Source of the DNA: Lutibacter flavus
Lineage (GTDB): Bacteria; Bacteroidota; Bacteroidia; Flavobacteriales; Flavobacteriaceae
Reading direction: 5' to 3'
DNA: 64,000 nucleotides
Assembly: GCF_900188355.1 (NCBI RefSeq)
Contig: NZ_FZNX01000005.1
Coordinates: 360,729 to 424,728 of the forward strand
Shown: positions 16,622-24,870 of the stretch, piece by piece
How positions within the stretch are numbered: the stretch's first letter is position 1
Layout: each line of letters opens with the position of its first letter
Program-made: the position numbers and the translations under genes
The notes under the pieces: model-generated
Seen by the model: the letters and a program-made list of their open reading frames with translations, nothing else
Databases searched by the model: none
Told to the model about the DNA's origin: nothing

Positions 16622-17473
16622 TTAAAATAAAGACTTTTTATCAAGTTCTTTTTTAGAGAGAGTGGCTTTATCAAAAAATTCAGATAAAGTAATTTTAGGA
16701 TTAGAATATAAGTATACTTCTGTTGAATTTTTGGCATATATATCTATAGTGTCAGTTGCGTTAATGTAAGCATCAGAAGAATTTGAAGCATTTATAATCA
16801 CATCTTTAGCAAAAAAATCTTTTCCTTTTAGGGAAGAATTTCCAAGTGTTTCAACTTCAAAAATATTTGAAGAGCCATCAATACTTACAATTGCTCTATC
16901 TATTAAGTTAAAAACAGCTTCTTTTGAATCAATTGTACCTTTAATAGTAGAAGATTCTTCAGCTCTTATAAAAATATTGTCACATAAAATTTCAAATTTT
17001 AAATTACTTGTTTTTTTACTATTAATTTTAAGAAGTTTTGAGTTTAATTTTAAACTTATATCAGAATTGTCAAAGGCATTTATTGTTAAAGTATCAATAG
17101 GTAGTAAATTTTTAGATTTAATATTAGACTTATTGTAGCTATAAATTTCCTTTAAATTTTTATTAACTTTAATATGAACAACTAATTCCTTTTTTTTAAG
17201 AATTTTATCTTTTATTTTAATGGAAAGCGTTCCTTTATTTATTTCAGTAATAATTGAATTTTGAAGATTTGAATCGGTTTCAACACTTACAGATTGGTTA
17301 TCATTATAAACCAAAAGAACATCAACATCATCGATTATTTCTAACTTATTGAATTCGGATATATTTCTATTTTCAGTGGTAACTTCTTTATTCCCTTTTA
17401 ATTTTTCTTGAGCTGTAATAACAGATGTTATAAATAATGTAAATAAAAAGGCAATTTTATATGAATTTTTCAT
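16622..17473 (-). CDS. exported DUF2807 (GIN domain) protein
   Basis: A 283-residue protein with a signal peptide ending near residue 21 (VITAQEK). The rest is a repetitive beta-helix-like GIN domain: FNKLEIIDDVDVLLVYNDNQSVSVE, then strands with LTINAFDNSDISL, IRAEESSTIKGT and INASNSSDAYINATDTIDIYA. DUF2807 proteins are common in Bacteroidetes and are probably surface or periplasmic; no activity is established. It is convergent with the transporter gene (3 bp between stops) and its upstream side faces the trp operon promoter. Confidence 0.82.
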   Translation of the reverse strand: MKNSYKIAFLFTLFITSVITAQEKLKGNKEVTTENRNISEFNKLEIIDDVDVLLVYNDNQSVSVETDSNLQNSIITEINKGTLSIKIKDKILKKKELVVHIKVNKNLKEIYSYNKSNIKSKNLLPIDTLTINAFDNSDISLKLNSKLLKINSKKTSNLKFEILCDNIFIRAEESSTIKGTIDSKEAVFNLIDRAIVSIDGSSNIFEVETLGNSSLKGKDFFAKDVIINASNSSDAYINATDTIDIYAKNSTEVYLYSNPKITLSEFFDKATLSKKELDKKSLF

Positions 17474-17519
17474 AATTATGTTTTTATCAAATTTAATAAA
17501 TTAATTTATTAGTTAATAA

Positions 17520-17550
17520 TTTGCTTATTTAAAAATCTATGCTAAATTTG
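17520..17550 (+). promoter_or_regulatory. trp operon promoter
   Basis: TTTG at 17520-17523 and TAAATTTG at 17543-17550 are separated by 19 bp, an exact match to the Bacteroidetes sigma-A-type promoter. Transcription should start near 17556, just before the leader peptide and 140 bp before trpE. Confidence 0.8.
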
Positions 17551-17579
17551 TGCCATAAATGAAGAATAATAGTTTAAAT

Positions 17580-17612
17580 ATGATTTGGTGGTGGAACTCT
17601 CTTAAAAAATAA
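17580..17612 (+). CDS. trpL: trp operon leader peptide with Trp-Trp-Trp
   Basis: The frame ATG ATT TGG TGG TGG AAC TCT CTT AAA AAA TAA encodes MIWWWNSLKK. An in-frame ATG at 17559 would extend it to the 17-residue MKNNSLNMIWWWNSLKK; that start is only 2-3 nt from the predicted transcription start, so I prefer 17580. Three tandem Trp codons in a 10-codon ORF between the operon promoter and a terminator are the hallmark of attenuation control: when charged tRNA-Trp is scarce the ribosome stalls on them. The stop codon lies in a small hairpin (17597-17617), and the terminator is 40 nt further on. No length-based gene finder would report this ORF. Confidence 0.88.
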   Translation: MIWWWNSLKK

Positions 17613-17617
17613 GCGAG
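17597..17617 (+). promoter_or_regulatory. trp leader hairpin over the leader-peptide stop codon
   Basis: CTC-T-CTTA, loop AAAAA, TAAG-C-GAG gives a 7-bp stem with one mismatch. A ribosome stalled on the Trp codons would cover its left arm and free TAAGCGAGGAGCATCC to the right. ATAAG (17609-17613) plus TCC (17623-17625) can pair with GGACTTAT (17657-17664), a weak candidate antiterminator with a 9-nt bulge. I regard the switch pairing as plausible, not proven. Confidence 0.5.
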
Positions 17618-17651
17618 GAGCATCCATTATATTTAATTCACAATATATAAC

Positions 17652-17684
17652 AAAAAGGACTTATCGCAAGATAAGTCCTTTTTT
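17652..17684 (+). terminator. trp attenuator terminator
   Basis: Perfect 14-bp stem AAAAAGGACTTATC / GATAAGTCCTTTTT closed by a GCAA tetraloop and followed by T-rich sequence, ending 13 bases before the trpE start codon. Its place between leader peptide and first structural gene is that of an amino-acid operon attenuator. Confidence 0.88.
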
Positions 17685-17696
17685 ATTTCAACTAAA

Positions 17697-19088
17697 ATGA
17701 AAACATTAAAATTTAAAACAATATCAAAACAACAATTGGCAGATACAATTACTCCAGTAGGAATGTATTCGAAAATTAGAGATAAATATGCCAATAGTTT
17801 ATTGTTAGAAAGTTCAGATTATCACAGTAAAGAAGAAAGTTTCACATTTATTTGTGCAGAACCTATAGTTACTTTAAAAGCCGATGAGAATACGTTTTCT
17901 TATTGTTATAAAGATAAAGTGATAGATAGTAAAATAATTGACCGAGATTTTTATAAAATATTTCAAGAGTATAGTAAAACTATTGATGTTGATTGTGATG
18001 CAGCTATAAAATCTTATAATGGTTTTTATGGTTATGTTTCTTATAATTCAATACAATATTTTGAAACAATTAAATTAAAAGCAAAAAAAGCAGCTTCAGA
18101 AATTCCGGATTTACAGTTCAGTTTCTTTCGTTTTATAATTGTAATCAATCATTTTAATGATGAATTAACCTTAATTGAAAATATTGAAGAAGGCGAAGAA
18201 TCTAGAATTGAAGAAATTCAAACCTTGATCAATGCAAGAACATATGGTTTATATAAGTTTGAGATTAAAGGCGAAGAATCATCCAATTGTACCGATGAAT
18301 ATTTTAAAAACAATGTAGCTAAAGCTAAACAACATTGTAAAAGAGGAGATGTTTTCCAATTGGTATTGTCACGTCAATATCAGCAATCATTTTCAGGAGA
18401 TGATTTTAATGTTTATAGAGCATTACGTTCAATAAACCCTTCACCATATTTATTTTATTTCGATTATGGAAGTTTTAAATTAATGGGGTCTTCACCAGAA
18501 GCTCAAATTAAGATAGATGAAGAAAAAGCCATCATCAATCCTATTGCTGGAACGTTTAGAAGAACTGGAGATATGGCAAAAGATATTTTGTTAGGAGAAA
18601 AACTATCAAATGATAAAAAAGAAACTGCTGAACACGTAATGTTGGTTGATTTAGCACGTAATGATTTAAGTAAACACGCAAGTAATGTTACTGTTGAGGT
18701 ATTTAAAGAAGTACAATATTTTAGCCATGTAATTCATCTGGTTTCTACAGTTCAAGGAAAACCAAAAGGAAAGGCAATTGAGATAGTAGGAGATACATTT
18801 CCTGCCGGGACATTAAGTGGAGCTCCAAAATTTAAAGCAATGGAATTAATTGATTCTTATGAAAATCAGACTAGAGGATTTTATGGAGGCGCTGTTGGTT
18901 TTATTGGGTTAGATAATAGTGTGAATTTAGCAATTGCTATCCGTTCATTTGTAAGTAAAAATAATACTTTGTATTATCAGGCTGGAGCCGGAATTGTAAT
19001 GAAATCTACAGAAGAAGGAGAGTTACAAGAAGTAAATAATAAATTAGCTGCTTTGAAAAAGGCATTAACTTTAGCAGAAAAAATTTAG
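17697..19088 (+). CDS. trpE: anthranilate synthase component I
   Basis: A 463-residue chorismate-utilising enzyme that makes anthranilate from chorismate with ammonia supplied by TrpG. Near the N-terminus LLES (residues 36-39) is the Trp feedback-inhibition motif, so the enzyme is probably inhibited by Trp. The C-terminal catalytic half has GDVFQLVLSRQYQ, GSSPEAQIKI, INPIAGTFRRTG, EHVMLVDLARNDL and GTLSGAPKFKAMELID, all typical. First structural gene of trpEGDCFBA, 13 bp behind the attenuator terminator and 3 bp before trpG. Confidence 0.96.
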   Translation: MKTLKFKTISKQQLADTITPVGMYSKIRDKYANSLLLESSDYHSKEESFTFICAEPIVTLKADENTFSYCYKDKVIDSKIIDRDFYKIFQEYSKTIDVDCDAAIKSYNGFYGYVSYNSIQYFETIKLKAKKAASEIPDLQFSFFRFIIVINHFNDELTLIENIEEGEESRIEEIQTLINARTYGLYKFEIKGEESSNCTDEYFKNNVAKAKQHCKRGDVFQLVLSRQYQQSFSGDDFNVYRALRSINPSPYLFYFDYGSFKLMGSSPEAQIKIDEEKAIINPIAGTFRRTGDMAKDILLGEKLSNDKKETAEHVMLVDLARNDLSKHASNVTVEVFKEVQYFSHVIHLVSTVQGKPKGKAIEIVGDTFPAGTLSGAPKFKAMELIDSYENQTRGFYGGAVGFIGLDNSVNLAIAIRSFVSKNNTLYYQAGAGIVMKSTEEGELQEVNNKLAALKKALTLAEKI

Positions 19089-19091
19089 AAG

Positions 19092-19697
19092 ATGAAGATT
19101 TTAATATTAGATAATTACGACTCATTTACCTATAATTTGGTTCATATGGTTGAAGATATTACTGGTGAATATCCAGCAGTATTTAGAAATGATGAAATTT
19201 CAATAGCAGCTATTAATGAGTACGATTTAATTATACTTTCTCCAGGTCCTGGAATTCCAGATGAAGCTGGTATTTTAAAAGAAACAATTAAAACTTATGC
19301 TGGAAAAAAGCCAATATTTGGTGTATGTTTAGGCTTGCAAGCAATTACTGAAGTTTTTGGAGGAAGTTTAGAAAATATGGATGAAGTATTTCATGGTGTA
19401 GCAACAACAATGAGTATTACTGATAAAGATGCTATTATTTATAAAGATTTCCCGAAAGAATTTGAGGCTGCAAGATATCATTCTTGGATTGCTTCAAAAA
19501 TTGATTTTCCAGAAGAATTACAAATTACTGCTATTGATGAATTTGGAGATATTATGTCTTTACAACATAAAAAACACAATATAAGTGCTGTTCAATTTCA
19601 CCCAGAGTCTATTTTAACACCTCTAGGAGAGAAAATGGTTCGTAATTTTATAGATGCCTATTCCAACCTTCCCAAAGGGAAGGAGTTGAATGAGTAG
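19092..19697 (+). CDS. trpG: anthranilate synthase component II (glutamine amidotransferase)
   Basis: A 201-residue class I amidotransferase: LDNYDSFTYNLVH at the start, SPGPGIPDEAG, the nucleophile Cys79 in FGVCLGLQAI and the His-Glu pair in QFHPESILT. It releases ammonia from glutamine for TrpE; in many organisms the same subunit serves folate synthesis. The last residues (NLPKGKELNE) extend past the usual end of the family and are encoded by a perfect palindrome (19667-19683), so the C-terminal tail seems to come from an inserted repeat. Confidence 0.95.
   Translation: MKILILDNYDSFTYNLVHMVEDITGEYPAVFRNDEISIAAINEYDLIILSPGPGIPDEAGILKETIKTYAGKKPIFGVCLGLQAITEVFGGSLENMDEVFHGVATTMSITDKDAIIYKDFPKEFEAARYHSWIASKIDFPEELQITAIDEFGDIMSLQHKKHNISAVQFHPESILTPLGEKMVRNFIDAYSNLPKGKELNE
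19667..19683. repeat. short palindrome forming the 3' end of trpG
   Basis: CCTTCCC-AAA-GGGAAGG is a perfect 7-bp inverted repeat within the coding sequence, encoding the Asn-Leu-Pro-Lys-Gly-Lys tail. Such palindromes occur as dispersed intergenic repeats in flavobacteria (from memory); here it has been captured by the gene end. Confidence 0.6.
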
Positions 19698-19716
19698 AAA
19701 ACAAAATTAAATAAAT

Positions 19717-19743
19717 TTCCCCTTTGGGGAATTAAAAGGGGCT
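19717..19743. repeat. palindromic repeat between trpG and trpD
   Basis: TTCCCC-TTT-GGGGAA followed by TTAAAAGGGGCTT fills almost the whole gap before the trpD start at 19745. The second G-run can also pair with the first C-run, giving alternative folds. It may tune trpD translation or mRNA decay. Confidence 0.55.
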
Positions 19744-19744
19744 T

Positions 19745-20731
19745 ATGAAAAAAATACTAAATAAATTATTTGAGCAACAACGCTTAACTAAACAGGAAGC
19801 AAAAGAGGTATTAATCCAAATAGCAGCGGAGAAATATAATGCTTCTCAAATGGCATCATTTTTAACTGTATTTTTAATGAGACCAATTTCAGTAAATGAA
19901 TTGGCTGGTTTTAGAGAAGCTTTATTAGAATTGGCTGTAAAAGTTGATTTATCGGACTTTAACACGATTGATTTATGTGGAACTGGAGGTGATGGAAAAG
20001 ACACTTTTAATATTTCTACGCTAACTTCTTTTATTGTTGCGGGGACAGGAAATAAAGTCGCCAAACACGGTAATTATAGTGCTTCTTCAGTAAGTGGTTC
20101 TTCTAATATGTTAGAATATTTAGGGTATAAATTTACTAATAATGAAGCCACTTTAAAAAGACAAATAGATGAAACTAATATTTGCTTTTTACATGCGCCA
20201 TTATTTCATCCAGCTATGAAGGCAATAGGGCCAGTAAGAAGAGAATTGGAAATGAAAACATTTTTTAATATGCTGGGCCCGTTGGTAAATCCAAGTTTTC
20301 CTCAAAATCAAATGGTTGGAGTTTTTAACCTAGAAGTTGCAAGAATTTACAATTATTTATTGCAGGAAACCAGTCAGAATTATGGAATAGTTCATAGTAT
20401 AGATGGCTATGATGAAATTTCCTTAACAAGTGGTTTTAAGCTGTTTACAAAAGGAAACGAACAATTAATAACTCCAGAAGATTTAGGCTTGAAAAGATTA
20501 AATCAAGAAGAGATTTTTGGAGGAGATTCAGTTGAAGCTTCAGCCAAAATATTTGTTTCAATTATAGAAGGAAAGGGATCAGAAGCTCAAAATAATACGG
20601 TTTTAACAAATGCAGCGTTTGCATTAAAAACATTTGACAATAGTAAATCTTTTGAAACTGCTTTTGAAGAAGCAAAAGATTCATTATTTGGGTTAAAAGC
20701 AAAAGAAAGTTTATCAAAATTAGTACAATAA
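19745..20731 (+). CDS. trpD: anthranilate phosphoribosyltransferase
   Basis: A 328-residue enzyme joining anthranilate and PRPP. The PRPP-binding DLCGTGGDGKDTFNIST, KHGNYSASSVSGSSNMLE and the ALGPVRRELEMKTFFNMLGPLVNP-type block are all in place. Length is normal. Third structural gene of the trp operon; the 47-bp gap to trpG is the widest in the first half of the operon and is filled with a palindromic repeat. Confidence 0.96.
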   Translation: MKKILNKLFEQQRLTKQEAKEVLIQIAAEKYNASQMASFLTVFLMRPISVNELAGFREALLELAVKVDLSDFNTIDLCGTGGDGKDTFNISTLTSFIVAGTGNKVAKHGNYSASSVSGSSNMLEYLGYKFTNNEATLKRQIDETNICFLHAPLFHPAMKAIGPVRRELEMKTFFNMLGPLVNPSFPQNQMVGVFNLEVARIYNYLLQETSQNYGIVHSIDGYDEISLTSGFKLFTKGNEQLITPEDLGLKRLNQEEIFGGDSVEASAKIFVSIIEGKGSEAQNNTVLTNAAFALKTFDNSKSFETAFEEAKDSLFGLKAKESLSKLVQ

Positions 20732-20734
20732 GAA

Positions 20735-21520
20735 ATGAATATTTTAGATAAAATAATAGCACATAAAAAGCAAGAAGTTGCTCAATTAAGAAAAGAAGTC
20801 CAAATTGAAAAACTTGTTAAAAGTCCAAATTTTCAAAGAACTCCACTTTCATTAAAAAAGAGTTTGTTGAGTATTGGATCAACTGGAATTATCGCAGAAT
20901 TTAAACGTCAATCTCCTTCAAAAGGGATAATTAATGACAAAGCAACAATTGAAGATGTTACAAATGGATATTTAGATGCTAAAGTAGCGGCGCAATCTAT
21001 TTTAACCGATGCTCACTTTTTTGGAGGTAACATTTTGGACGTAATGAAAGCACGTGCAATACAAGATACAACTCCAATTTTACGAAAAGATTTTATTGTT
21101 GATGGGTTTCAAATAGTTGAAGCCAAAGCAATTGGGGCAGATGTAATTTTGTTAATTGCAGCTTGTTTAACAAAAGAAGAACTTAAGAATTACGGGAAAT
21201 TGGCAGCAGATTTAGGTCTAGAAGTATTGTATGAAGTTCATAATCAAGAGGAATTAGATAAAATAGAATTGGACAATAAAATTATTGGGATTAACAATAG
21301 AAACTTAAAAACTTTTGAGGTTGATTTAGAGCATTCAATTGAATTGGCAAGTAAAATACCTGACAGTTGTATTAAAGTTTCAGAAAGTGGATTAAATGAT
21401 CCAAGAGTAATTACAGGTTTAAAAGAATATGGTTTTCAAGGATTTTTAATAGGTGAGAACTTTATGAAAACTGAAAATCCTGGTCAGGCTTGTAAAGAAT
21501 TTATTGATCAAATAGGGTAG
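20735..21520 (+). CDS. trpC: indole-3-glycerol phosphate synthase
   Basis: A 261-residue TIM barrel. IIAEFKRQSPSKG holds the catalytic Lys region, SILTDAHFFGG and PILRKDFIVDGFQIVEAKAIGADVIL follow, then IGINNRNLKTFEVD and VSESGL. It converts CdRP to indole-glycerol phosphate. It is a single-function enzyme here because trpF is a separate gene; starts 3 bp after trpD. Confidence 0.96.
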   Translation: MNILDKIIAHKKQEVAQLRKEVQIEKLVKSPNFQRTPLSLKKSLLSIGSTGIIAEFKRQSPSKGIINDKATIEDVTNGYLDAKVAAQSILTDAHFFGGNILDVMKARAIQDTTPILRKDFIVDGFQIVEAKAIGADVILLIAACLTKEELKNYGKLAADLGLEVLYEVHNQEELDKIELDNKIIGINNRNLKTFEVDLEHSIELASKIPDSCIKVSESGLNDPRVITGLKEYGFQGFLIGENFMKTENPGQACKEFIDQIG

Positions 21521-21551
21521 AGTTATTAGAATTAAAAGGATGAACTCTAGT

Positions 21552-21617
21552 GTCATTCCTGCGAAGGCAGGAATCCAAAACCAACAAAGTATAGATACCT
21601 GCCAGAGCAGGTATGAC
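21552..21617. repeat. bipartite palindromic repeat between trpC and trpF
   Basis: Left unit GTCATTCCTGCGAAGGCAGG (then AATCC) and, inverted, right unit ATACCTGCCAGAGCAGGTATGAC. Each is itself a hairpin (CCTGC..GCAGG) and the two face each other, like a REP doublet. It occupies most of the 123-bp gap inside the operon. The left unit has a close relative inside trpF, 600 bp downstream. Confidence 0.75.
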
Positions 21618-21643
21618 AAATTAAAGATAAAAGAACATTAAAG

Positions 21644-22270
21644 ATGTTAGTAAAAGTTTGCGGAATGCGAGATGCCGAAAATATTTTGGACCTAATAAAA
21701 TTAGAACCAGATTATTTAGGTTTTATTTTTTACAAAAAATCGAAGCGTTTTGTTACTAATTTTCCTGAAGTTGAAATTCCATCAAAAATTAAAAAGGTTG
21801 GAGTTTTTGTAAATGAAACAATTGATAATATTATTGAAATTATGGAAAAACATCAATTAGAAGCTGTTCAATTACATGGGGATGAATCTCCTGAATACTG
21901 TGAGGAATTAAAAGTTTTGCTTATTCGTAAAGTAGAAATTTTAAAAGCTTTTTCTGTAGACGATTATTTTGATTTTTCTAACACAAATGCCTATGAAAAG
22001 GTATGTGATTATTTCCTTTTTGATACAAAAGGAAAAGATTACGGAGGAAACGGAGTTAAATTTAATTGGCAGGTATTAGAAAAATATAAAGGAAAAATTC
22101 CATTTTTATTAAGTGGAGGAATATCAAAGAATGATTCAAAGGCAATATTGTCATTCCTGCACAGGAAGGAATCTAATAAATGTATTGGTATTGATATTAA
22201 CAGCGGTTTTGAAATTGAAGCTGCATTGAAAAATATAGAAGATATTAAAGAATTTAAACAAAATTTATAA
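21644..22270 (+). CDS. trpF: phosphoribosylanthranilate isomerase
   Basis: A 208-residue TIM barrel starting [12 protein letters not shown] (catalytic Cys), with [38 protein letters not shown] and the phosphate-binding SGGISKND and [10 protein letters not shown]. It isomerises PRA to CdRP. Between the last two motifs, residues about 169-177 (LSFLHRKES) are encoded by a palindromic repeat (22150-22173) and have no counterpart in normal family members, where this stretch is shorter. The gene is still open and ends in TAATG, sharing its last base with the trpB start. Confidence 0.94.
   Translation: MLVKVCGMRDAENILDLIKLEPDYLGFIFYKKSKRFVTNFPEVEIPSKIKKVGVFVNETIDNIIEIMEKHQLEAVQLHGDESPEYCEELKVLLIRKVEILKAFSVDDYFDFSNTNAYEKVCDYFLFDTKGKDYGGNGVKFNWQVLEKYKGKIPFLLSGGISKNDSKAILSFLHRKESNKCIGIDINSGFEIEAALKNIEDIKEFKQNL
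22150..22173. repeat. palindromic repeat inserted in trpF and translated
   Basis: GTCATTCCTGCACAGGAAGG (then AATC) closely matches the left unit of the repeat at 21552: same GTCATTCCTGC start and same GGAATC end. It lies in frame and keeps trpF open, adding about eight residues to the loop before the last barrel strand. Confidence 0.75.
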
Positions 22271-23451
22271 TGAGTTATTTTGTAGATGAAAAAGGATATT
22301 ACGGACAATTTGGAGGCGCTTACATTCCTGAAATGCTGTATCCGAATGTAGAAGAATTGCGTCAGAATTATTTAAAAATAATGCAAGAGGATTCTTTTAA
22401 AAAGGAGTTTGATGAGCTATTAAAAGAATATGTTGGAAGACCAACTCCGTTGTATTTTGCAAAACGGTTGTCCGAAAAATACAACACGAAAATTTATTTG
22501 AAACGAGAAGATTTATGTCATACCGGAGCTCATAAAGTAAACAACACAATTGGGCAAATTTTAATGGCAAAGCGCCTAGGTAAAAACCGAATTATTGCCG
22601 AAACAGGAGCAGGACAACACGGGGTTGCAACTGCTACAGTTTGCGCATTAATGGGAATTGAATGTATTGTGTATATGGGTGAAATTGACATTGCACGTCA
22701 GGCACCAAATGTGGCCCGTATGAAAATGTTAGGAGCGACTGTTGTTCCTGCTTTATCAGGTAGTAGAACCTTAAAGGATGCGACAAATGAAGCAATTAGA
22801 GATTGGATTAACAATCCGGTAGATACACATTATATTATTGGTTCAGTTGTTGGGCCACATCCTTATCCAGATATGGTTGCTCGTTTTCAATCTGTAATTT
22901 CGGAAGAAATTAAATGGCAACTAAATAAAAAAGAAGGAAATGAAAATCCGGATTATGTAATTGCTTGTGTTGGTGGAGGAAGTAATGCGGCAGGTGCTTT
23001 TTATCATTATTTAGACGAAGAAAGTGTAAAGTTAATAGCTGTTGAAGCAGCAGGTTTAGGTGTAGATTCTGGAGAAAGTGCTGCAACAAGTGTTTTAGGA
23101 AATGAAGGAATAATTCACGGAAGTAAAACATTATTAATGCAAACACAGGACGGACAAATTACAGAGCCATATTCAATTTCAGCGGGGTTAGATTATCCTG
23201 GAGTTGGACCTTTACATGCGCATTTATGTGAAAGTAAGCGTGCTGAATTTGTTTCTGTAACTGATGATGAAGCAATGCAAGCAGGATTAGAGTTGTGTGA
23301 GTTAGAAGGAATTATTCCAGCAATTGAAAGTTCTCATGCATTGGCTATTTTCAAAAAGAAAGCATTTAAAGAAAATGATGTTATTGTATTGAATTTATCT
23401 GGTAGAGGAGATAAAGATTTAGATACTTATATAAAATATTTTAAGTTGTAA
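22270..23451 (+). CDS. trpB: tryptophan synthase beta chain (operon copy)
   Basis: A 393-residue PLP enzyme. [13 protein letters not shown], the PLP Lys89 in [54 protein letters not shown] and [12 protein letters not shown] are all canonical. It condenses indole with serine to give tryptophan and forms the alpha2beta2 complex with TrpA, whose gene follows after 3 bp. Translationally coupled to trpF through TAATG. A paralogue lies at 6812-8014. Confidence 0.96.
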   Translation: MSYFVDEKGYYGQFGGAYIPEMLYPNVEELRQNYLKIMQEDSFKKEFDELLKEYVGRPTPLYFAKRLSEKYNTKIYLKREDLCHTGAHKVNNTIGQILMAKRLGKNRIIAETGAGQHGVATATVCALMGIECIVYMGEIDIARQAPNVARMKMLGATVVPALSGSRTLKDATNEAIRDWINNPVDTHYIIGSVVGPHPYPDMVARFQSVISEEIKWQLNKKEGNENPDYVIACVGGGSNAAGAFYHYLDEESVKLIAVEAAGLGVDSGESAATSVLGNEGIIHGSKTLLMQTQDGQITEPYSISAGLDYPGVGPLHAHLCESKRAEFVSVTDDEAMQAGLELCELEGIIPAIESSHALAIFKKKAFKENDVIVLNLSGRGDKDLDTYIKYFKL

Positions 23452-23454
23452 AAA

Positions 23455-24216
23455 ATGAATAGAATAAATCAAAAATTACAAGAAGATAAAAAACTGTTGT
23501 CTATATATTTTACAGCCGGTTTTCCACAATTAAATGACACATTTACAATAATTGAAAAGTTGGAGGAAAGTGGAGTTGATATGATTGAAATAGGATTGCC
23601 TTTTAGTGATCCTTTAGCCGATGGGCCAACAATTCAAGAGAGTTCAACTACAGCTCTAAACAATGGGATGACAACAAAAGTGCTTTTTGAACAATTAAAA
23701 GATATTAGAAAAACAGTTTCTATCCCATTAATTATTATGGGTTATTTTAACCCAATGATGCAATATGGAATTGAAGAATTCTGTAAAAAATGTGCTGAAA
23801 TTGGTATCGATGGATTGATAATTCCTGATTTGCCAGTAAAAGAATATACAGATAATTATAAAGCTATTTTTGAAAAATATGGTTTGATAAATGTGTTTTT
23901 AATTACTCCCCAAACTTCTGATGAGCGTATAAGGTTTGTAGATGATATCTCAGATGGGTTTATTTATATGGTGAGTTCAGCCAGTGTAACTGGATCACAA
24001 AGTGGATTTGGAAATACGCAGGAAGAATACTTTCAAAGGATTGCTTCTATGAAGTTAAAAGCACCACAAATAATTGGTTTTGGGATATCTAATGCCGAAA
24101 CTTTTAAGCAGGCAACCTCTAAAGCAAAAGGAGCAATTATAGGTTCTGCTTTTGTTAAGCATTTAAGTAATAAAGGAGTTGGTTCTATTAATGAATTTAT
24201 AAAAGAAATCTGTTGA
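23455..24216 (+). CDS. trpA: tryptophan synthase alpha chain
   Basis: A 253-residue TIM barrel that cleaves indole-glycerol phosphate. MIEIGLPFSDPLADGPTIQ carries the catalytic Glu and Asp; LIIMGYFNPMMQYG, IDGLIIPDLPVKE, TPQTSDERI and VSSASVTGSQSGFG are typical. Last gene of the trp operon, followed by an inverted repeat that ends both this and the convergent FKBP gene. Confidence 0.96.
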   Translation: MNRINQKLQEDKKLLSIYFTAGFPQLNDTFTIIEKLEESGVDMIEIGLPFSDPLADGPTIQESSTTALNNGMTTKVLFEQLKDIRKTVSIPLIIMGYFNPMMQYGIEEFCKKCAEIGIDGLIIPDLPVKEYTDNYKAIFEKYGLINVFLITPQTSDERIRFVDDISDGFIYMVSSASVTGSQSGFGNTQEEYFQRIASMKLKAPQIIGFGISNAETFKQATSKAKGAIIGSAFVKHLSNKGVGSINEFIKEIC

Positions 24217-24228
24217 TTTTTTTAAATG

Positions 24229-24267
24229 TTAAAAGTTGAATAGTAATAGATATTATTCAACTTTTAA
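24229..24267. terminator. inverted repeat between trpA and the FKBP gene
   Basis: Perfect 14-bp repeat TTAAAAGTTGAATA / TATTCAACTTTTAA with an 11-nt loop. It lies across the convergent gene ends; the right arm encodes the last residues of the FKBP protein. It is A/T-rich with short T-runs, so a weak terminator. Confidence 0.6.
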
Positions 24268-24705
24268 TAATTTAATATCAAATATTAATACAGAACCTCC
24301 AGGTATTCCGTTATAGTAATTGCTACCGTAACCTAATTGTGATGGAACTAAAAGAATTCCTTCTCCACCTTCATTAAAATAAGTAATACCTTCTGTCCAA
24401 CCCTTAATAACTTGTTGTAAATTAAAAGTTATTCCGGCAGCATTACTTTGGTCAAAAACAGATCCATCTAAAAAATAACCTTTATAACTTACGGTAACAT
24501 TAGAGTCGCTATTTGGCGCAGCACCATTTCCTTGTTCAGTAATTACATAATACAATCCAGAATTACTTTTTTGAGCTGTTAAATTATTGTCCTCAATATA
24601 TTGAATAATATCTGCTTCAGTTTCAGCTTTTGTAATTGTTGAATTACTTGTTTTATTACAAGAAAATAAAATAATTGAAAGCAAAAAGAATATATATGGT
24701 TTCAT
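24253..24705 (-). CDS. FKBP-type peptidyl-prolyl isomerase lipoprotein
   Basis: A 150-residue protein with a lipoprotein signal (Cys at residue 16, FSCNK). The second half is an FKBP domain: VTVSYKGYFLDGSVFDQSNAAGITFNLQQVIKGWTEGI, then EGGEGILLVPSQLGYGSNYYNGIPGGSVLIFDIKLLKV, with the active-site aromatic and hydrophobic residues in place. It should speed proline isomerisation of exported proteins at the membrane. Such lipoproteins are often gliding-motility associated in this phylum (GldI-like), which is possible here but not shown. Confidence 0.88.
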   Translation of the reverse strand: MKPYIFFLLSIILFSCNKTSNSTITKAETEADIIQYIEDNNLTAQKSNSGLYYVITEQGNGAAPNSDSNVTVSYKGYFLDGSVFDQSNAAGITFNLQQVIKGWTEGITYFNEGGEGILLVPSQLGYGSNYYNGIPGGSVLIFDIKLLKVE

Positions 24706-24870
24706 AAATCTTACGTTATTTTTTAATTAGCTGCGAATATAAGGTAAATTCCTACAATTTTTATGTGAAGACGGTTCAGATTAATAAAAAAAGATTATCA
24801 TTTCTAATATATTTGTTGATGTAATTTTAGAATGATATATTTAGAGAATAAACTTAAAAATCAATAATAG

